Source of the DNA: Undaria pinnatifida
Lineage: Eukaryota; Sar; Phaeophyceae; Laminariales; Alariaceae
DNA length: 64,000 bases
Direction of reading: 5' to 3'
Assembly (NCBI GenBank): GCA_012845835.1
Contig: JABAKD010000009.1
Span: 14,106,274 to 14,170,273, forward strand
Within the stretch, counting starts at the first letter, position 1. Each line of letters opens with the position of its first letter. This document shows positions 45,312 through 56,300 of this stretch, piece by piece. A model generated the notes under the pieces. The model did no database searches. It was given only the letters and a program-made list of their open reading frames with translations, and had not been told where the DNA came from. The translations under genes were made by a program, and so were the position numbers.

Positions 45312-48300
45312 TCAGTCTTCTTCCTCCTCATCGAAGTCATCCCCGTACTCGCTCACGTCCCCACCGGCTTCAGACCCCACCCTCTCGTCGTCGCCACCAC
45401 CGTCATCATCGGCGGTTCCGTTTGCTTCGCTTAGTCCCAACCCGGTCGCTCCGCGCTGACTTTCGCCAACCAAAAGATGTTCGCCACCGGTGGTAGTGGC
45501 ATCAATAAGGGTTCTCACGGTTCCCGGTTCTTGAGCATCAACTCTTGGTGAGTCTTTTTCTTGCCCGCTCACGGTATCCACCTTGGCTAGATCACCCCCC
45601 TGCTCTGTAGCTAGGGTGCTAGACTCCGACCCTAAAGGGGTGCGGTCCTTATTTCCCTCCTGCATCGTGCTCTTCTCCTCCTCCTTCTCCTCCTCACCCA
45701 CCTCCTCCTGCTGTTGCTGCCCCCCCCCCCCCTTCTCCTCCTCCCCTCCCTCCTCACCCTCCCCCTCTTCCACCTCCTCGTCCTCCTCCTCCCCCCCCTG
45801 CTCCTCCTCCTCCTCTTTCGTCTCCTCCCCCGTCTCTCTCGCCTCCGCCGCCTCCTCCGCCTCCACCTCATCTTCCACCCCCGCCTCCTTCTCTCCCTCC
45901 CCAATCTCCTCCCCCTCTTTCTCCTGCTCCTCCTGCTTCTCCCCCGCATTGTCCTCCTCATTCCCCTCTCCCTCCCGCTCCTCCTTCCTCTTGTTCTCCT
46001 CCTCCTCCTCCTCCTCCACCTTCCCCCTCTTTCCCTCCTCCTCTTGATCCTCCTCCATCTCCCTATCCCCTTCCCCCTCCCTCTGCCCCCCCGCCTTCTG
46101 TTTTTTATTCCCCTTCTCTCCCCCCTCCCCGCTCTCCTCCCTGCCCCCCTCCTCCTCCCTCCCCCCCTCCTCCTCCCTCCCCCCCTCCTCCTCCCTCCCC
46201 CCCTCCTCCTCCCTCCCCCCCTCCTCCTCCCTCCCCCCGTCCTCCTCCCTCTCCCCCTCCTCCTCCATCTCCCCCTCCTCCTTCACCCTCTCCTCCAGTT
46301 TCTCCTCCTCCTCCCCATCCCTCTCCTCCACCTCTTCCTCCACCTCCCCCTTCCGCACCTCCTCCTTCTCCTCCTTCTCCTCTTCCCCCCCTTCCACCGC
46401 CGCCCTATCTTCTTCCTTCTTCTCCTCCTCAAGTACGTTCTTGGTGTCTCCAACACCACTACCTGGATCGTGCACGCCATTGTTGTGTAGTATGTCATCC
46501 GGCGTTTCGGACGTCTTTTCATCGTCTGTCATTACCACTGAGAGATGACCGTCGACGTCCTTTTCTCCCGCCAACGATACCCGCGGCGACGACAACTCTA
46601 CATTGTAAACAGTGTCGCTGTCGTTGCCGTTGTCGTGATCCAGACTCGCGCGCTGTCTGTGGGCGGTAGGGGCGGGTGGGGCGTTTTCTCCTTCATCTTC
46701 TTCCCTCATTTCTTGCTCCCGTTCTCGTTCTTGCTCTTGATATTTTTCTTGTACCTGCTCTTGTTCTTCTTCTTCCTCCACTACTTCCTCTTCACCCCCC
46801 ACTTCGTCTTCCTCCACCACCTCATCTTCCTCCGCTACTTGTCCTTCCTCCACCAATTCGTCTTCCTCAAATTCTGCCTTGTCGGTGTTGTAATACTCTT
46901 CTTCGTCCGACCAAGATTCAACGGGTGCGCCCCTCCCGTTTCCCCCTCCCCTTTTCACTCCGGACGTCGAAGCAGCAACAGCTGCAGCATGACCACCGGA
47001 AGAACCAGCCACGGAGCCTTCGGGCACCGCCGGAGGCACAACATTGGTTTGCTCGATCGTGACGGCATCCGCCTTTTTCTCGCCGCCGCTGCCGTCGCCG
47101 CCGCCGCCACCGTCATCGCCAGCAACGGTGTGTCTTTTCTCGTGCAATCGATCATCACGCACGCCGGTCGCGTTGCTTGTGGTGTGACCCGTGCTTGCCG
47201 ATGCGCTATTGGGACCATTCACGACACGTTCTCCTTCAACTTGTCCTTTCGGTGCCGGTGTGTGCTGTCTGCCTAACCCCCTCCTGACACCCGGGTGATG
47301 CTCATCCACAAACTGTGCGTCATCAGGGATGCCATTTTCGGTGCGTCCGAGACGACTTTGCTCTTCCTCTGAACGGGTGTCCAGTGCTGTGCTGCGCGCT
47401 GTTAAACGGCCCTCGCTACCTCCTGCCTCGTGTGGCGGACTCCGCCATCCCAGTTCCTCACCACGGCAGCTATGTTTCGACCGCGCACTTGACACCGTCT
47501 TCTCTTCTACACGGGCAATCCCTAGCGCACCATCCTCGTCCCCGTCCGCTCGGTCGGCTTCCCGTCGAGGAGTGCCGGGTGCAGACGAGCGTGACCACCC
47601 CTCGCTATTCCCACTGTTGTTATCGTCGTCGTCAGGTAGGGCTCTAGAGGAGGCGTTATCCCTCTGCCCCCCTGGTGGATGTGGTGGATGATCCTCTCTA
47701 ATCGCCCCACCACGCAAAGAGCCCGCCCTCCGGCCCTCCCGGACTACCCCTCCCCCCGAAACACGCGCGTGAGGGCTGACGCGCCTCCAAGCCGGCCGCT
47801 GCTGCTTGTTCCTGAGGAAGCGTGAAGACTGCGGTGATTCTTCGGCCTGGGGTCGCCGGAAAGGCGCGGAGAGAGGTCGGCCGCGCGAGCGGGCCTCCCC
47901 GTAGCCCGACCTCGATCTCCCCGCCGACGCCAGAACCAGTCTCTCGGCAGCAAAACCCCCAGAGAAGCCTACGTCGGTTATATGGCCTTTTCCCCAACTG
48001 TTGTTTTTGTGGTCGGACCGCCCTGGGTTTAAGCTGGACCGCGTTGTGCGCGCCTTTCGGGAAGTTTGAGCGGTTGCTGGGTTCGTTCCGCCGCCACCGA
48101 CTGCTGCGGCTGCTGCTGCTGCTCTCGCCGCTCTCACCGCTCTCGTAGGAACCTGGGAGGGGCGTGCAGGAAGAACTTTTTGCGTTGTGCGGGGAGGTCC
48201 CTGACGGCGGCCCTTTCCAGACACTTGCTGGTAGGCATCGCCGCCAGAAATCTCTGTCGTTGCGACATGTTGCCCTACCGGTGCCCCGCTTCGCTGCTGG

Positions 48301-48743
48301 TACTCCCGACGAACCTCCTCGCCGAGGGTGGTGGGGGTGTCTTCCCGTGCTTGTTGTGCGCGTCGAGCGCCCTGCCCGGCAAAACCGCAGTCTGGAGATG
48401 CCCGGTCGCCAGGTTCGGGAGCCAGTCCCTGGCCCTTGCTGAGACGGTCCCGCTGCTTTCCGTCCGTCTCGAAGCTACTATTGTCGGGTCCGAGCCCCTG
48501 TGAGTGCGACCGCGTCGTATCAGCGACCCCGGAAACCCGGTCGCGTAGACTCGCACAATACCGACTCGGACTCCGCACCTCCTCTTCTGCGTCCCCCTCC
48601 TTGGCGCCTTCGGCGGGACATAAGTCTGCTGACGAGGCCTTGGCGGTACATTGCCGCTCGATCAATAGTAGCCTGCGAAGCCTTTGGATTTCGACAAAGT
48701 ATTCTTCTGTTGCAGCGGTCATCTCCGCCATCGCCGACCATTC
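45312..48743 (-). CDS. Coiled-coil gene, exon 3 (large acidic exon, stop)
   Basis: The acceptor gggcttgcag, preceded by a C-rich tract, opens at EWSAMAEMTAATEEYFVEIQ. The frame stays open for 1,143 codons to TGA at 45312-45314. A mixed-composition part rich in Arg/Ser/Gly is followed by Glu-rich low-complexity sequence encoded by GAG/GAA runs. About five near-identical 21-bp units encoding GGREEE lie near 46140-46260. Confidence 0.8.
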   Translation of the reverse strand, partial: EWSAMAEMTAATEEYFVEIQRLRRLLLIERQCTAKASSADLCPAEGAKEGDAEEEVRSPSRYCASLRDRVSGVADTTRSHSQGLGPDNSSFETDGKQRDRLSKGQGLAPEPGDRASPDCGFAGQGARRAQQAREDTPTTLGEEVRREYQQRSGAPVGQHVATTEISGGDAYQQVSGKGRRQGPPRTTQKVLPARPSQVPTRAVRAARAAAAAAAVGGGGTNPATAQTSRKARTTRSSLNPGRSDHKNNSWGKGHITDVGFSGGFAAERLVLASAGRSRSGYGEARSRGRPLSAPFRRPQAEESPQSSRFLRNKQQRPAWRRVSPHARVSGGGVVREGRRAGSLRGGAIREDHPPHPPGGQRDNASSRALPDDDDNNSGNSEGWSRSSAPGTPRREADRADGDEDGALGIARVEEKTVSSARSKHSCRGEELGWRSPPHEAGGSEGRLTARSTALDTRSEEEQSRLGRTENGIPDDAQFVDEHHPGVRRGLGRQHTPAPKGQVEGERVVNGPNSASASTGHTTSNATGVRDDRLHEKRHTVAGDDGGGGGDGSGGEKKADAVTIEQTNVVPPAVPEGSVAGSSGGHAAAVAASTSGVKRGGGNGRGAPVESWSDEEEYYNTDKAEFEEDELVEEGQVAEEDEVVEEDEVGGEEEVVEEEEEQEQVQEKYQEQEREREQEMREEDEGENAPPAPTAHRQRASLDHDNGNDSDTVYNVELSSPRVSLAGEKDVDGHLSVVMTDDEKTSETPDDILHNNGVHDPGSGVGDTKNVLEEEKKEEDRAAVEGGEEEKEEKEEVRKGEVEEEVEERDGEEEEKLEERVKEEGEMEEEGEREEDGGREEEGGREEEGGREEEGGREEEGGREEEGGREESGEGGEKGNKKQKAGGQREGEGDREMEEDQEEEGKRGKVEEEEEEENKRKEEREGEGNEEDNAGEKQEEQEKEGEEIGEGEKEAGVEDEVEAEEAAEARETGEETKEEEEEQGGEEEDEEVEEGEGEEGGEEEKGGGGQQQQEEVGEEEKEEEKSTMQEGNKDRTPLGSESSTLATEQGGDLAKVDTVSGQEKDSPRVDAQEPGTVRTLIDATTTGGEHLLVGESQRGATGLGLSEANGTADDDGGGDDERVGSEAGGDVSEYGDDFDEEEED

Positions 48744-51700
48744 CTGCAAGCCCAGCGAGCGTGGGGGAGGGTTTGGAACGACGTCAAGACTGGGTGACAA
48801 GGGGCGACGTTGATTTTAGGTATCATTCGGGGGAAAATGAACAGCGAGCCAAAAGTTCCGTTTCAGTGCTCCGAGTTCTCGATGTTTCAACGTAGTTTCG
48901 GCATGGTCTTGCGTAGGGTGCATAGAGTAGCCCCGAGCTCGTCGGTTCCACGAAACGTGCCGTGCTAGTACATAAACTTGCCGGCTGCCAGAGTCTAAGG
49001 ATTGCGTAAAATACTCATCAAGACTATCGGATTACCGTATAACGCGCTAGATAGCACACCCCCTGGGCCGAAATTCAGAGCCGATTATCCACAAAGCAAA
49101 GGAGACACATACGACGAAAATGGTAGCTTCGGAAAGGTGACCTCATCGAGATATTTTCGTAGGCACATCGCTCGGCATTTGCCCTGCCCCCGTTGCAGGG
49201 AAAAACAGCTTCGGTGTAATCGTCCGGGGGGGGCATTATCTTGCGTGTTGTCCAGCAATCAGCCGTAGAGGCAAGGGATCTACCCACCAAGACACAACTC
49301 ATGAGCTGGCCGTGGTTGCCCTTTATGCTGGAATCACCTGCGACGTATATCACATCATACGCTGTTCACAATGGAGTCGGCAACACCAGGAGGTTTTTTG
49401 TTCACGAAGCGAGGCCGAGAGCGCAGCGTAAGGTCGTTTCTGTTTTTCGTTTGGCTAGAAAGGCTCCTCGATGCCGGTTGCGAGGTGCGTACAGACTTAC
49501 ATTACCAATGAATTTGAGAGTAACTCAGTTTTATGCCTGTGTTCCCGCCGTGCATCAGGGTTTGCAATGCTGTTAAGATTGTTGTTGCCATCCGAAGTTG
49601 CGCAGCATGAGCTTCAACCTCGATCACTCATACACATTCACAGAATGTAGAAATAATTGACATCGTTGATTTCGACGCCTTGCAGAAATACGATTTCGAC
49701 CAACTCGGCATCTACAGGAGCGGGCAAGCTTGCCTCAACTCGTGCGGCTTGTTTCGTCGGAAGCCGTCTAGAGTTGGCCGCGGTGGTTGTGAACACGGCA
49801 GCGCGTGTTTTTGAAGCTGCTCCTGCCTCGTGATTCGATTTTTTTTTCCAGAAACGTTGTCATATTGTACATGTGTTACTTCTTCTCACGTTATTCTAAC
49901 ACATTTCGAACGCACACGTCCTGCCGCAAGTACGAGAAAGCCTTGACTCATTACCGCTCCACTAGAAGTTGTCGGTGGATCATATCTACAAGACAACAGA
50001 AAGCATATCAGCTGTCAGTTCGAAAGAAAATAGTTGGTCGGAACTCAGATAGGTTTGCATGCTGCGTAATAGGTCGGTCGCTCATGTTCTACAAGTACAC
50101 GCGCTCATGCCGTCGACTCCTTTCGTTAAGGTATTATTAATATTCTGTCGGGTACTTGGTAAAAGGCTGACCAATCATCCACTCGAACTAACCGTTAAAA
50201 CATACTCCGTATATATTATAAAAAATGAAAATACACTCCAGCTGTGAGATCGAAGATTTCGTCGAAACTCATCTTTGCAAGCTGTGTGTGATACTCCGAT
50301 CGCGCATATTACGAGTTGTGTGTCCTCATTAAGGATATAGGTCGGCGACTCCCCTTACAACTACAGTGTAGCTATCAGGGTCAACAGGGTGATTTTAGTC
50401 AGTCTGTGCGCGGAAACTATAACACCCGTTTCTGAGGGGGACCAAATCTGACAGCTGTGGAGGGAAATGTATCCGTTTATCAAGTGAATCCTGTAAGTCG
50501 AATAACCGGTGAGGGGGGGTGAAGTTTTGAAGGACGTGGGGGGCTGGTTTTGATCAAAAGCGAGCGGGGTTGGAGGGGGGGGGGGAAGGGGGGCGGACGG
50601 GCGGGCAATTTGTGTGTGGAAGCTATAAATCCTTTGAGGGGATGAATATGACGGTTTTGGGAAAGAAAAAAAAATGCACCAGTTTATCATGGGGGGGGGG
50701 GGTTGGGGCGGGGGTGGGGCGTGTGGGGCAGCTCAATCTGTGCGTGGAAGCTATACATTATTTTGAGGGGATAAATGTGACGGTTTCGGAAAGCCTCTAC
50801 TGCAGGTTAGGCTGTCCTCGGGGTACTCGGGGTATTATTAGTATATGTACGCATTTCGCCGTCTAGTTCTTCGTGAAGGCTATATATCGAGTGTCGGCGG
50901 CTCCCCTTAGTAAACATGTATAACTCCCGTTGAATGCATACCTTCGACCGTTTGATCGTCTCAAGTTCTCTGTCTCTTCGTTTGAGCTGCTGCTCAAGCT
51001 CCCGCTTCTGGCTCACCAGTGTCCTTACCATCGAGCTTTTCTTCACCTTGCAACGCACGGCGTTCAAAGCGCGTTCGTTCCTGACATGTACGGAGTGTAC
51101 ATCACGCGGTGAAAAATATCATGGGGGCGGGGAAATCTCACTAGATGAAGGGGTTCGTCAGCGGGTAGTACTCCCTGATCAATAGGGCTGTGAGATGACT
51201 GGACTTTTTATCTGTACGTTCTCTACCCCTCTGTACGGAAATATAAGCAACCTTTGGTCGTTCATATTGAAATAAATTGTTGGTGGCGAAGAAAAGCAAC
51301 TGCAGCAGTACCAGCCCTCTGTCGAACACCCTGAGGTATTGGTCTTTGCCTAGACTTCTTACTTGAGAAAGGGTATGTCCTACACAAACTTCAATAAAAC
51401 TTTTCTCATGTCCGCGTCATTTTTCAGCGAAGTTTCTTGTTGGGCTCTTTCTTACGATAACTGCATTATTATTGAACTACATTACAAGTCCCATTTTCGT
51501 CAATGAAAAACATACGTCGAGCCACAAACTATCATACAAAGACACAGAACCCCGTGAATTCCCACACGCAACTACCTGGTAGCTGTTATGCCTGCGTAGC
51601 CAACGGATATCTAGTCGGCGACTTACTATTAGTATGGCCAGCCAACTCATGGCCAACTCACAGGTCTACTCGTCTAGGTACGCGTCCGACAGGGTCGGCA

Positions 51701-52868
51701 CCATGACATGCCTCTTTCAAGTTGTGGCTGAACTTTAGCCCGAACACATCAGTTGTGACATCGTCCGAGGCAACAACAGATATAGTAGTGTGTTATACCG
51801 GCAACAGCCGTGCGCCCTCGTGCCTCATGCACGGTACTGATATGACCTATACGAGCAATTCGATACTATAGCAGCCGCTTGCGAAACTAACCCAGCCGAC
51901 AGCTCTCGCACGAACCCGATGCGTAATTGTATGCCGGACCACGGCGAGGACAGCACCCCTGCCGCCGTTCTTATCATTGGTTGATGGGCATTTTTTTGCT
52001 GGCATCTTTTAAGCACGGCAGCAGGTTTGGGTCCTGATTTTTGGTACCTGGCATGATGCAGTACTCCTGCATACAAATACAAATAGTTTCCAGGTATGCT
52101 CATACACTTCATACACGACGTCAAGTATCGTATACGACGTTCGGTTTTTGTGCCAGCGGGTATGTATAGTACGTAGTGTATCGTACGTCATGTACTACAT
52201 ACAGCAGCTGTCACCTGTCACACCTCTTACCTCTTGCCTGGAGCATGGTCGAGCTCGGCGAGAAGCATCTCGACGTTTCCATCAGCTCGCAGGAGCTCCC
52301 CTTCCAGCCGCACCCCGTTCACTCGGTACGCTTTCGTCTCCTCGGTAGCCCTATTCAACGCGAGCTTGAGCCTGTAATTCTCATCCTCGAGCTCCTCGAG
52401 GTCAACTACACGTAACGTATTATTACCACTGCCAGTGGCAGCGCTTTCCCTCCCACCGCGTGTCACAACACTCCTTATTCTCCCACGCGCAGCGGCTTCG
52501 CGGCGCAATTGAAAGTCGAGCTGAAGCTTATTGTTGTCGCGTCCCCCTCCTCCCCCTCCCCCTCCCCAGCCACAACTTGAACGCGCCGAGGAGATGCGAC
52601 CCGCGGCACCTCTGCCGGACGCCTGCGGTCTAGAGCTGGTGCTCTTCGCACTACCAGGGCGAGGTCTCCATGAGGCATCCCCCCTTCTGCTGCTGCTGGC
52701 TGTACGAGGAGGGGGTGATGATGACAATACTCGTAGCCCAGCAGCAGCATGTGGGATGTGTTCGGCGTATGCCCCTGCGAGGGCGAGCGCTGCGCGTTCT
52801 CGGGTGTTGCCTCGCTCCTGCGGCCGTGGTTCGTGCGCTGCGGCTGCTGGTGGTACGTGCTGCATCAT
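45312..52868 (-). CDS. Coiled-coil protein with long acidic tail, possibly IQCE-like (3 exons)
   Basis: Exons 52868-52231, 51080-50942 and 48743-45312 join in phase (2/1, then 0/0) into about 1,402 residues. The N-terminal 150 residues are Ala/Ser/Gly/Arg-rich. Coiled coil runs through about residues 152-210 (LEELEDENYRLKLALNRA), continues in exon 2 (KRELEQQLKRRDRELETIK), and ends with EEYFVEIQRLRRLL at about 272-285. The last 500 residues are dominated by Glu/Gly/Lys, including GGREEE repeats, and end EYGDDFDEEEED. The coiled-coil plus E-Y-x2-E-x2-RLR-x-LL pattern reminds me of ciliary coiled-coil proteins such as IQCE or lebercilin; this is a weak family guess from memory. The head-to-head axonemal dynein gene fits a ciliary role. 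No IQ motif was confirmed, so the function remains open. Confidence 0.72.
50222..50315 (-). repeat. MS(I/F)D...LTA peptide cassette
   Basis: ATG at 50272 (minus) reads MSFDEIFDLTAGVYFHFL and then a stop. Lies in intron 2 of the coiled-coil gene. Confidence 0.73.
50340..50800 (-). repeat. C-run / GTTGACCCTG repeat family, copy 3, inverted
   Basis: The reverse complement shows the same modules, with the C-run block repeated three times, leading into the peptide cassette whose ATG is at 50272. Lies in intron 2 of the coiled-coil gene. Confidence 0.75.
50942..51080 (-). CDS. Coiled-coil gene, exon 2
   Basis: The acceptor acatgtcag is followed by G, completing an Arg codon, then NERALNAVRCKVKKSSMVR and a heptad-rich segment ending IKRSK|gtatgc. 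The phase matches both neighbours. Intron 1 is 52230-51081 and intron 2 is 50941-48744. Confidence 0.78.
52231..52868 (-). CDS. Coiled-coil gene, exon 1 (start codon)
   Basis: Two consecutive ATGs start MMQHVPPAAAAHEPRPQERG. An in-frame TGA lies a short way upstream with no other in-frame ATG between, so the start is well supported. The exon carries a run of Gly codons and the first coiled-coil segment. It ends AAGAG|gtaaga in phase 2. Confidence 0.75.
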
Positions 52869-53268
52869 CAGGGTACATGCAGCAGAGCTGATGACAACAT
52901 CCGCTGAACAAGTGTCAAGTCAAGCTCGCCAACCGATCCCTTTTTTCGCTCGTTGTAGCTGGCTTGCTTGTTTTACGGCATGCGGCATGTGACATGCGTT
53001 GTATGATAGCACTCAAAATTCATTGCAAAAATGCGGCGAAATTTACGATTTATTTGTTCTCGCTAGAACTTGGAAATAAACTTAGATTGCTCGATCAGAC
53101 GATCAGCAACAAAAAATGGGGTTCGATTTTTTTTTTGACGGTTTCATCGCTCCTCCTGGAAGACGGAAAAGCGGTGGATCCAAACTATTTCAGACAAGAT
53201 TTTGGATCGCTTGTTGTGTGAGCGGTGCGTCCTCCTCCAGCGTAGTTCTCGCACTCGCAGCAGCAGCC
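52869..53268. promoter_or_regulatory. Shared head-to-head promoter region
   Basis: This 400-bp gap separates the start codons of the coiled-coil gene (minus) and the DNAI4 gene (plus). Divergent transcription from one short region is inferred from the layout. I see no TATA box I would defend. The plus-strand start ATGGCG sits in cagcagccATGG, a good eukaryotic start context. Confidence 0.5.
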
Positions 53269-53318
53269 ATGGCGTCCCGGGCGGTCATCAGCCGAGGGAG
53301 AGCCGGCAGTCCAAGCCG
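53269..53318 (+). CDS. DNAI4: DNAI4 exon 1 (start codon)
   Basis: Encodes MASRAVISRGRAGSPS and the first two bases of an Arg codon, then AGCCG|gtgagc, a strong donor. Phase 2 matches the acceptor of exon 2. The family N-terminus is poorly conserved, so support comes from the start context, donor and phase. Confidence 0.68.
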
Positions 53319-56300
53319 GTGAGCTCCGTGTGTTTTTGACAATGCGTCGTGCACCCTTCCCTAGACTAGACTATACATTCGACAGCCAAAATAGGACGAT
53401 ACATCCAGCGGTCGACGGGTGGCCGGTCAATGCCGTACTGCTAATAATAGTACCTCGAGATATCCGATCGACCCTCGAAACAACACAAATACTGATATTT
53501 ACCTGATGCTATAGATTATGCTATTAACACTACGAGCACCGCTGTTCGACAGAATAGTACACAGTAGAGTTGGATACCCTCCTTCGCTGTTACGCTGGGT
53601 TGTATCCCAGGGAGCTGATGATGATGGCTCCAGCATACGCAATCGGTATCTCGTGTGATGCGCTTTATTACGGGCAAGTGGCCAGAAAAAAAATCCGTTT
53701 GGTTTACGTCCCCAGCGGCCTTATAGGTAACAGTATCAATAACAGCTGCTTTTGATATGTTCCTTTTTTTGTCGGCGGCAGCTGATGTTGTTGTGCTCAT
53801 TTCACAACAGTAGAACAACAGCCACAACACGGTGAACACACATGCTGTTATATGCTTTTTTCACAACCATCACGAGGCAAATCACAACAACGCCCAACAA
53901 GGATCGCCTCTGCAGAAAGCCGACCTACCGACGCCAAGCGCAGAGGGTGTTGCTCGTCACGATCCCGGCATTACTCGTACAAGCAAGCAGACAAGGCATT
54001 CGTCGTACATTAGATTCATTGCTTTATCACGCCCACGATCCGCAACAACACCCAAAATGATACATACAGACTATACCGGTACGTCATGTATCTGGTACCT
54101 GGTATTTATTATCTCCATCTCCAGGGGAAACTCTTGAAAAAGCATAAGTACAAAGCGCGGAAGGGCTTAAACAAAGCGGTCGTAAGAAATTGATGCCCGT
54201 TCTCTGACCAGAAAACAAAAAAATCGACCTACGAAAAAAGTTGCTCAGGGTCGGGCGCCTTACCAAATCTCATGCAATAGCCCGCACTCGGGTTGCCCTG
54301 CGCTCTATATGGCGGCGACAAAATACGAAAATGATCCTCAACGCCGAATCGACGTTTTCCTACTAATACCAACGTGAGCCTTCAGTACGTACTCGTACTC
54401 GTGCATGCATGGTGTAATACCAGCCGCTACATACTGTTGGTTATGTAGAACTACCCACTGTCCCACGTAGTCACGTGACTACGTGGGCCAATGGATAGTT
54501 GTGACTACGTGGGCCAGTGGGTAGTTCTATATAACCAACAAAAGATATGTTTGCGAGTCCGCCAATTGACTCTCACCGACTTCGTATTTATTTCCGCTTT
54601 TTTCCGCGAAAAGCAAAAAGGAAATAACGTCTTTGCGAGCGTGCGCGCTGGAGACGTGAATGGTTAGGATAGTTTGCTGCTGAGTACAACGGTAGTGCGT
54701 GGCGAGGGGAGAGAGCCCCGGAGACCCCTGTTACAAAGTCGGTGAGAGTCAATTGGCGGACTCGCAAACATATATTTTGTTGATTATACAGCACTACCCA
54801 CTGAACCACGTAGTCACAGTAAAAAAGTAAACATAGTCGCACCAACATTACGTACGCTGTAACACATGCCAACGAAACATAATCTGCGGTCGCATACTAA
54901 ATAAACAGCGAGACTTTCCCTGCGATCCTCCGCGCCCATCCGTCTGGCGTGCAGATCAAAAATCGGCATTTCGCGTGTGGGAGGCTCACGCAGCAAGGCG
55001 GGTGTGTCCGCGTACACCAGCGGCCAGGCGGGGGGTGGGTTAGGAGGAATCAGGGTCTGGTTCAACGGGGTCAACGTCACCCCCCAGAGCTTGCTCAATT
55101 CGACACCGGCGGCAAAACCGAAATCGGGGGGCGCAAGAAAACCGCCAGGAGACGCGCCGTCCACCCGGTCTTCCGCAGCGGGGACGAGTGGAGGAGGGGT
55201 GGCGCCCAGAAAAACGCCGAGCTTTTCGGGGGCGGGAGAAGCGCAGCAGGGGGGGTCCTCCGTCCCCGGTAGGGTGGAGGGGAGTGGTTACGGTGGTAGC
55301 GGTGGTGTTGGGAAGTCGTCTGGACGAAGGAAGCGGGAAGGGCCGGCCGAAGAGGGCGGGCTGACCGAGGAGGATCTGAGTGCGCCCATCACGATCGGAT
55401 TGAGGGAGACGCCGACCATGATGCTGCTGGAGGTTCGGGGCTCGGCCGTTGCGATGGACCTTCGGGACTTTGGAAGGTGGTTGGGTTGGTTATGGTTCGT
55501 TTTGGTTAGATTTCGCGGCGGACGGACGCGAATAGGAAAACCTGCCTCTTTGCTGAACGGCGTCACGGGACTCTTAGTCGCCGACCACATTTTTATCCTG
55601 TCGAACGATTGAACCCTTGTCTCTCTGCTCTTTTACAAAATTATTTTTAAGGACGTTAGCCGCGAGTTCGACGAATTTCGGGTCAATACTCAAAGCTGTT
55701 TGTACGTCGTTGCCAGGCTCGTGCGGTAGTCGTTGAAAATATGTCCCTGGGGCGACGGATTGAACCGCTGGCGGGGTTGCAGTTATATAAAAGGTGCCGC
55801 CACACACACTGTTTCGTGTTTTATGTACTCCTATTCTTTTGTATAAGTATTCCCTGTGCTTGTTTACATGCTTCGTGTGCGACTCAAACTGTGGAGCACA
55901 GCAGTGGTGATCCCACTGCAGTGCCGGTTACCCGCCATAGCGCCAGAAAAAACGCTTGGCACAGATAGGAACTCCCAGTTGTGGCAGAATACGGAGTGGT
56001 GCCAGTTGATGCTATTATGCGGGTATTTCCCTTTATAGTGCACGTACCGGCACCACAGAGGGACCGCTACCCTGTACTAGTATTTGGAACACGTAGCTCG
56101 TGGCCATCGTACGATAATTGGCGTAGTATGCATGCGGACAGCGGTTCACATGGAAGTGCGTGACAGCGCAGCGGGCTTGGTTGTGTGCAAGGAAAGGTAA
56201 GCGTGCTCCTGCGTTGGCGAAACAATTGGAATCGTACGCCAGCCAAACCCATGTCGAACCAGAGCAGCAACAGCAGTGTACGCCTTTTTGATTATGTCTT

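Noticed and set aside
45583-47276. Plus-strand Leu/Pro- and Ser-rich frames up to 258 codons
   Set aside because: Mirror of the Glu-rich coding exon of the minus-strand coiled-coil gene.
48744-48800. A start codon for the large acidic exon at 48800
   Set aside because: The frame there opens with TTG. A C-rich tract and acceptor (gggcttgcag) at 48744 plus the phase of the upstream coiled-coil exons show that it is an internal exon.
49075-49353. Minus-strand frame with VAGDSSIKGNHG that vaguely recalls an endonuclease or phosphatase motif
   Set aside because: Only a few residues resemble a GD-containing motif, nothing else of the domain is present, and it lies in an intron.
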